From positions 66,767,674 to 66,831,673 of the forward strand of contig NC_092350.1 of the NCBI RefSeq assembly GCF_963676685.1: DNA of 64,000 bases. The letters run 5' to 3'. The notes below the pieces were generated by a model. The model ran no database searches. It worked only from the letters and a program-made list of their open reading frames with translations, and was not told where the DNA came from. Positions 59,986 to 64,000 of the stretch are shown one piece after another. The position numbers were made by a program, and so were the translations under genes. Source of the DNA: Mytilus edulis (taxonomy: Eukaryota > Mollusca > Bivalvia > Mytilida > Mytilidae). Positions within the stretch are counted from its first letter, which is position 1, and each line of letters opens with the position of its first letter.

Positions 59986-61324
59986 GATGTACAGAGTTAA
60001 AATTTAAAAACAAATCTAGAATTTAAAATTGATAATTTATGTCAGAATAGCATTAGTTAAGCATGTTTTATGTACCAAATAAGCTACATATTGTGATAGG
60101 TTATGAAGCTCCTTTAAGATATTATTTTGTTTTAAATGGCTTGAATAGGCTGACATTCACCTTTAGTTTACAATGGCATTATGTGGGTATTAAATCGAAT
60201 AAAAAGACATCAAGGATTTGCTTAAATTGTGGTTAATGACCGTTTATGAGCTATTGGAATTTTATATGAAAAGAAAAATGGATTGTACTGGGAGAAGTAC
60301 CCTGTATCGTAGGAAACAAATCAAAGAGTCCGAAAATCTTACAATTTTTTTTTTAAACTTGATCTATGTATATTCTTAAATCAATTCAATTCAGGGAAGA
60401 CAACTTTGAAGGAGCAATTTCTTTTTGACTTTTTTTCGGAAATACATGTTGAAAGGAAACAGAAGTCAAGGCAAGTATTTAGACAAGATGAAGAAGAATT
60501 TCAATACACAATCAAAGTACACTGTCCATCTGATATTTTGAATAGTTTCCAATATTGATGGTGGTACGTATCATAGACCAGTCCATCTTTAAAAAGAAGT
60601 TTTTTGATAAACCCATTCATGAATTATCCAGTTGTGGTCATTGACCCGTTACAATATATAAAACATTATTAAACTATAATCTGTTTTTTTTCCATCTGTA
60701 TTACAAAATTTGCTGTAATACTTAACGAATAGAAGACAACTGCCATATTCATAACTTCTACATGCATTTTATTTCGTAGAAAAAAAGGATTAAATCGAAA
60801 TGTATTGATAGCTAAACATCTCGCTTGTACAACAGTTGTATAAAATTATAATTTGCTTTGCAAAACAATGAAAAATGCACGAACAGTTTGTATTATTGTT
60901 AATTGCTTTTGCATCCAAATCAAATGATTATTATGACACTAATTCACAGTAGGTAAAAATCTGCCGCAAAGAATTTTAACAATGCGTGATAATATGTTAA
61001 AATGTTCAGATTTTCGAAATAACAAAAATCAATTCCACTTCATGTCTTCTCTTTCACACTTACCAATGTATCTAACAAAAACCTTCAGTATATGTTAATC
61101 TGAATCGAATGTGTATGACTTCGTTAAAGGATTTAATAATTTACTTTTATTGTGTTCTTTCAAAAGTTGTATCTACATGTATTTGAATCGTCTTTGCATA
61201 GTAGAGCATAGTTTATATGATAAAAATGAAGGGAAAAAAATTATCAGTGCATTAAAGTTGTAAGTGTAAAGACGACCAGCCTGAATTAAAATGAAAACAC
61301 CAGATTAAATTATTTCAACTACTG
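59986..61324. other. Intergenic, no gene seen
   Basis: AT-rich, no supported frame. Confidence 0.5.
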
Positions 61325-61328
61325 TTAA

Positions 61329-62179
61329 GGGGGCTCGTGGGTCTAAATCAATTGTTTTTATTTAATATAGGATTTTGCTATATTTTTCTATAAATGAACT
61401 TTATCTTATACTTAATAGAAAAATGAAATTAAAAAAAATGGGGTCACCGTTCATTTACGCTCAGAATCTGCCATCGGAAGAAGCATACATTTTTGTTAAT
61501 GTCCTTTTATTCTGTTGAACTAATAGAATAAGTAGAGGTAATATCGCAATAAAAAAGAACTAAATTATAGAAATAGCTTAAATTGTACAATTATGATAAA
61601 GTAACAATTACTTAAGGAGGCTCGCGGGTATAAGATTTTCAGATTAAAATTAAACATTTTTCATTACTCATTTTATTTATTACCTTTAGTAGTTGTTACT
61701 TTATCATATGGTACAAAAATCATTCCAAAAAAATCAATTCGTGTTGGCCCCATGTGACTTTTAAAATGTAGATATCATTGAAAAAGCTCCAAATTATCTC
61801 CCTTTAGTGCAAAAATGCAATTTTTTGCCATTAAAATTGAAATATATTTTTTAACTCATCGGTGACCTACATGTTTTATTGTTGTTTTCGAATAAGCTGT
61901 TCATAAACTAAATAATTGTAAAATTTAACCGATTTCTGTAATTTAGTGCTTTTTTTTATTTCGATATAAACGCTATATCTCCAATTAGTTCAACAGAAAA
62001 AAGGACATTAACAAAAATGTATGCTTCTTTCGAAGGCAGATTGTGAGCGTAAATGAACGGTGATCCCATTTTTTTTATTTCATTTTTTCATTAAGTATAA
62101 GATAAAGTTCATTTATAGAAAAATATTGCGAAATCCTATATTAAATAAAAAAACAATTGATTTAGAACCGCGAGCCCCC
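61329..62179. mobile_element. 851-bp TTAA-flanked foldback element
   Basis: GGGGGCTCGTGGGTCTAAAT at the left and its near inverse complement (CGCGAGCCCCC) at the right, flanked by TTAA at 61,325-61,328 and 62,180-62,183. The arms stay alignable for about 200 bases, to the GTTCAACAGAAAAAAGGACA stretch near 61,988. An internal TTAAGGAGGCTCGCGGGT at 61,614 repeats the terminal motif, so a second end is nested inside. The TTAA target points to piggyBac or Kolobok relatives. No coding frame. Confidence 0.72.
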
Positions 62180-62183
62180 TTAA

Positions 62184-63229
62184 ATCTATATTTGACCAGG
62201 TTTGGTATAATTGTAATTGCAATCCAGTAATCATTAATTATTAATTAGCCAGTAATATCATCACATGTTATTGAATTTAATCAATTACTATTCAAAATGC
62301 CTTACAATCCAGATGACTTTCGATGACATTCTGATAATGTAAATATGGTCAAACATGTACTAATTGCATCTTTTCATTTTTCTAAATTAATGAAAATATA
62401 ACTTGTTAAAATATATTTGCTTTCTTTAAACATGTTTTTAGAGATACTTTCAAATATGGTTAAACAAATGTACATGAAATTTGATACCAACAAATTAATT
62501 TGTTAATGATTTTTTTTAAACGTATTTTGTTAGTTGATCATTACATCATTGAACATATTGACGGTAGAAATGACTTGTGTATTAATAAAAAAAAATCACT
62601 GGTAAAGAAATTAAGTTTCTCTCATTTCAAAAGCCATTAAAAAACATTCCCATGACTCGCTATATGCATATGCATTTTAGCTGAGTTTAACTGTTACTGA
62701 ATAATGCAAAAGAAATATAAATAATTTAACAAAGTTATAGGAGTCAAGAATTTACATATATGATAATAATTTTCTATCTGAAGTTGTTACATGCTACACG
62801 TTCAGATATATATATAAAATTTGGTCTGCAGAAAAAAAAATTCTGTCCAAAACAACCACTTCAAAATGTTTAAATCTATTTTAGTAAACATTAGATTAAA
62901 TTGTCGTCTTTGTGAATAGTAAAAATTGTTGTAAATGAAGATTGTGACTATCACCAACGTCCACAGTCTGAGAAAATGTCGATATTTAAAAAGCTGAAAG
63001 TTCCATATCTCAAAATAGACTTTGTAAAAGTAAAGTGTTCAGATTAGGTCAGTAAACATGTTTTAAAAGTCTGATTTCACAAAATAAGCTTCCATCATGT
63101 AAAGTTAGGAATTTTGTCTCCTTCTTTATTTTTTTGTACATTGGTTCTAAATCCCATCAATACCTTCTCATGTCCCCCTAAATTGTCATGTGACCTTGGG
63201 TTATATTACCTAATATGTAACCCTCCCGG
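62184..63229. other. Intergenic, no gene seen
   Basis: AT-rich, nothing recognised. Confidence 0.5.
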
Positions 63230-63420
63230 AGCACCTGAGATAATCCCTAGTTTTTGATGGGGTTCGTGTTGCTAATTACTTAGTTTTCTATGAAGTGTCA
63301 TGTGATCTATCGTTTGTCTGTTTGTCTTCTTTCATTTTTAGCCAGGCGTTGTAAATTTATTTTCGATTTATGAGTTTGACTAGTACTGTCACTCTGGTAT
63401 CTTTCGTCACTCTTTTAGAA
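63230..63420 (+). repeat. Dispersed repeat fragment
   Basis: GGGGTTCGTGTTGCTAATTA ... CACTCTGGTATCTTTCGTC, same family as 40,430-40,640. Confidence 0.55.
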
Positions 63421-63632
63421 CTTAACATGTGACCTTAGGTTATATCATCTAATATTTTACATTCTATTAAATTTGTAATCAGTTTTTGAAGTAGTAAGAA
63501 TTGACGTGTGAAGTTCATAACATGATTTAAATAGGACATATTATCAGTTACATTTTGCTATACATAGGTACACAAGTCAACTGCAACCGTCAACAAGTAA
63601 TATTATTCATATTTTGCATAGTGAAAAATAAA

Positions 63633-64000
63633 ATGGAAAGTTACTTACACTCCACAGATCCAGTCTTAGCGCCATATACAACGATTCCAAATCTGTTGCG
63701 AAAATGGGCGACCGAGGATCCAAACAGACTAGCCTATATTATTTACAACAAGGGAAATTTACGGAAAACAATAACGTATGGTGACCTATACGACAAATCC
63801 GTCAGTCTGGCTAAATGCCTAGTTTGTTATGGGATTCATTAAGGGGATGTCGTTAGTGTTGGTGGAAATAACACAGCAGTTTATTTAATTTTTATATTTG
63901 CCATTCAGATGGCAAGGGCAAAATCACTGCATCTGACATTTCACATGTAAGATGGCTCCGATCTAAAAAAAAATAAATGATGAAGCTCTGTCGCAACTGC
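63633..64000 (+). pseudogene. Broken acyl-CoA synthetase (AMP-binding) N-terminal part, runs off the window
   Basis: From the ATG at 63,633 the frame reads like the N terminus of a fatty-acyl-CoA synthetase of the ACSF2/medium-chain type: TIPNLLRKWATEDPNRLAYI, then ITYGDLYDKSVSLAKCL, then YGIH. TAA at 63,840 interrupts it, after which the same frame continues GDVVSVGGNNTAVYLIFIFA and HLTFHM before a second TAA at 63,948. The A-run near 63,966 then shifts the frame by one (INDEALSQL resumes in another frame). Two stops and a frameshift in 370 bases mean this copy cannot make the enzyme. It seems to be a single exon or retrocopy, and its 3' part lies outside the window. Confidence 0.7.

Overview
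The window reads as AT-rich nuclear DNA of a marine bivalve, most probably a mytilid mussel. The evidence is intron-split genes with canonical GT/AG sites, a RING-less B-box (TRIM-like) gene pair of the kind greatly expanded in bivalves, and a dense load of dispersed repeats that I recognise from mussel sequence. No bacterial-style gene layout is present. Only a few percent of the window is convincingly coding; most long open frames are repeats read through by chance.

Region 1 (about 1-10,110), B-box gene copy A: a B-box/coiled-coil exon at 557-1356, a 29-nt micro-exon at 1489-1517, coiled-coil exons at 2684-2821 and 3585-3709, and a terminal exon near 8760-8809. Between and around them lie two decayed reverse-transcriptase elements (6,061-8,690) and a TCCG-cored element (about 7,319-7,707). 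Region 2 (10,260-18,100) is repeats: a decayed minus-strand LINE, a roughly 350-bp repeat family, a dispersed repeat split by a 5'-truncated LINE with a 10-bp target-site duplication, and a 550-bp tandem duplication.

Region 3 (about 18,720-40,880), B-box gene copy B, is a paralogue of copy A with the same exon lengths and phases (18,799-19,598; 19,734-19,762; 32,103-32,240; 33,577-33,701; 36,423-36,472). Its second intron is split by an 11.4-kb element (19,772-31,136) with about 1.1-kb terminal inverted repeats and a perfect 6-bp target-site duplication (AGTATA). It landed 3 bp past the exon boundary, and the paralogous intron of copy A preserves the empty site.

Region 4 (41,400-59,230) holds a secreted, cysteine-rich protein gene that I assembled across eight exons, including three consecutive micro-exons of 12, 12 and 15 nt. 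All phases join and give 188 residues, followed by a polyadenylation signal. Its signal-peptide exon exists in three copies (41,573; 50,170; 53,913) made by an old and a recent segmental duplication, while exons 2-8 appear once. This suggests alternative first exons or promoters. I do not recognise the protein family.

Region 5 (59,230-64,000) has repeats, an 851-bp TTAA-flanked inverted-repeat element (61,329-62,179) and, at the right edge, a broken acyl-CoA synthetase (AMP-binding) sequence with two stops and a frameshift.

All exon calls come from reading splice sites, phases and paralogue comparison by eye; no alignment or expression data were available.
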